From an uncultured Clostridia bacterium (lineage in GTDB: Bacteria > Bacillota > Clostridia > UMGS1883), in assembly GCA_934476455.1 (NCBI GenBank), contig CAKSNY010000003.1, forward strand, positions 71,233 through 135,232: a stretch of 64,000 nucleotides of DNA, written 5' to 3'. Shown piece after piece: positions 62,697 to 64,000 of the stretch. The notes under the pieces were generated by a model. It had not been told where the DNA came from and searched no databases. It was given only the letters and a program-made list of their open reading frames with translations. Position 1 is the first letter of the stretch. The number at the start of each line of letters is the position of its first letter. Position numbers and translations under genes: made by a program.

Positions 62697-64000
62697 ATGA
62701 CTGAATACGGCATATATAGTGATATTGCCAAGCGAACGCAGGGCGATATTTACATAGGAGTGGTAGGACCTGTGCGCACGGGAAAATCAACCTTTATAAA
62801 GCGCTTTATGGATATGCTTGTGCTGCCAAACATTGAAAACGAGCATGTGCGTACCCGTGCACAGGACGAACTGCCGCAAAGCGCCGCCGGAAAAACAATA
62901 ATGACCACGGAGCCAAAATTTATACCAAACGAGGCGGTTCATATAAATCTTCAGGATAACGCCTCCTTCAATGTGCGGATGATTGACTGCGTGGGTTATT
63001 GCGTAAAAGGGGCAGAGGGAAGCTTTGAGGACGGAAAAGCGAGGATGGTTTCCACACCGTGGTTTGAGGAGGATATCCCGTTTGACCGTGCCGCGCAGAT
63101 AGGCACGCAGAAGGTAATCCGCGAGCACAGCACAATAGGGCTTGTTGTAACCACTGACGGCAGTATATGTGATATTGCGCGTGAAGATTATATTGAGGCA
63201 GAGGAAAGGGTGGTTTCCGAGCTTAAGGAAATAAACAAGCCGTTTATAATTTTGTTAAATTCTGCAAATCCGCAGAGCAGAGAGGCGGAAAACCTTAAAA
63301 TGCAGCTCGGGCAAAAATACGCTGTGCCTGTGTTTTTGCTTTCGTGCGCGCAGATGTCGGGCAGCCAGATAAACGATATAATAAAGGCTGTTCTCTTTGA
63401 ATTTCCCGTTAAAGAGATAGAAATAAATTTTCCGGGATGGATTGACGCACTGGACGCACAGCATTATCTTAAACAGTCGATTTATGCGTCCATACGCACT
63501 GCGGCGGAGGACATACGCAAAATAAATGACGCAAAGGCGCTTGTTCCCGCATTGGAGGAAAACGAATATCTGACAGGCGCCAGGATAGAAAACATCTGCC
63601 TGGGAACGGGCGAGGTTATGATAAAAGCAGAGGCGCCCGACGACCTGTTTTATAAAATACTGTCCGAAACGACGGGGCTTTCGATTGCCGATGACGGAGA
63701 GCTTATTACCACTCTTACAAGGCTTTCTGCCGCAAAGAAAGAGTACGACAGAGTTGCTGCGGCGCTTAACCAGGTGCGCCAGACAGGATACGGGATTGTA
63801 TCGCCCTCTATAGAAGAGCTTACGCTTAAAGAGCCCGAAATTATACGCCAGGGCGGGCGTTACGGCGTGCGGCTGAGAGCGAGCGCCCCGTCAATACATC
63901 TCATTCGCGCAGATATTGAAACAGAGCATTTAATATACAAAATGAAGATGGGAATTAAATCTGAAAAGAAATATCAAGATTTTGAAATTGAATATCGCAT
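62697..64000 (+). CDS. spoIVA: stage IV sporulation protein A (spore coat ATPase), 3' end outside the window
   Basis: 434 codons are visible from ATG 62697 (GGAGGAAGG upstream) to the window edge; B. subtilis SpoIVA has 492 residues, so only the C-terminal tail is missing. The Walker A motif GPVRTGKST lies near residues 24-32, followed by TTEPKFIPNEAV and DCVGYCVKGAEG. SpoIVA hydrolyses ATP to polymerise around the forespore and forms the base of the coat. Its presence implies the organism makes endospores. No clear sigma-E promoter was identified in the 150-base gap, although AATATA and AATACA elements occur near 62657-62677. Confidence 0.96.
   Translation, partial: MTEYGIYSDIAKRTQGDIYIGVVGPVRTGKSTFIKRFMDMLVLPNIENEHVRTRAQDELPQSAAGKTIMTTEPKFIPNEAVHINLQDNASFNVRMIDCVGYCVKGAEGSFEDGKARMVSTPWFEEDIPFDRAAQIGTQKVIREHSTIGLVVTTDGSICDIAREDYIEAEERVVSELKEINKPFIILLNSANPQSREAENLKMQLGQKYAVPVFLLSCAQMSGSQINDIIKAVLFEFPVKEIEINFPGWIDALDAQHYLKQSIYASIRTAAEDIRKINDAKALVPALEENEYLTGARIENICLGTGEVMIKAEAPDDLFYKILSETTGLSIADDGELITTLTRLSAAKKEYDRVAAALNQVRQTGYGIVSPSIEELTLKEPEIIRQGGRYGVRLRASAPSIHLIRADIETEHLIYKMKMGIKSEKKYQDFEIEYR

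Overview
The window looks like chromosome from a spore-forming, S-layer-bearing member of the Clostridia. The evidence is a SpoIVA gene at the right edge, many SLH (S-layer homology) proteins, clostridial-type promoters and Shine-Dalgarno sites, and CUT1 sugar transporters that lack their own ATPase. Large SLH-anchored glycan-binding proteins together with uronate catabolism recall gut pectin degraders such as Monoglobus. That placement is inference; no rRNA is present to test it.

Layout. (1) 1-13186, plus strand: surface-glycan locus A, with two SLH proteins (the first cut by the window edge), a secreted protein, a membrane-bound AraC-type regulator, and a sugar-binding lipoprotein with two permeases. 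(2) 13208-19432: a DUF1275 membrane protein behind a structured leader RNA, a TetR gene that appears frameshifted, two overlapping very small ORFs, an SLH-anchored M13 metallopeptidase, a TfoX-like protein, a CAT-family acetyltransferase, and a divergent cupin/HxlR pair. (3) 19474-40753, plus strand: locus B, about 21 kb, apparently one long transcription unit. It holds an AraC-type membrane regulator, a lipoprotein, an SLH protein paralogous to one in locus A, two adhesin-like proteins made by tandem duplication, a heparinase II/III-type lyase with a CBM96-like module and SLH repeats, a second lipoprotein, and two LplB/LplC-type permeases. (4) 40750-46130: a methylase gene remnant, small repeats, tRNA-Leu, initiator tRNA-Met, a GH2 beta-galactosidase, a zinc-ribbon protein, an XRE regulator and tRNA-Glu. 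(5) 46132-51618: uxaB-uxaA, and divergently AraC - GT51 transglycosylase - VanZ-like - deoD. (6) 51658-57244: a DUF1538 membrane protein coupled to a double PII-like protein, divergent from guaB-fhs. (7) 57328-62543, minus strand: argC-argJ-argB-argD with ARG-box-like sites, and birA. (8) 62697-64000: 5' part of spoIVA.

How the genes fit together. Loci A and B have the same logic: an AraC-type receptor with an extracellular sensor, SLH proteins that hold binding modules and a lyase on the cell surface, lipoproteins that capture the released sugars, and two permeases. Neither locus encodes an ATPase, so a shared MsmX-type ATPase elsewhere is expected. UxaB and UxaA could process galacturonate-derived products. 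The least-described items are the DUF1538/PII-like pair, the paralogous ~870-residue SLH proteins, and the pseudoknot-like leader before the DUF1275 gene. All coordinates and motifs were read by eye; no database search was run.
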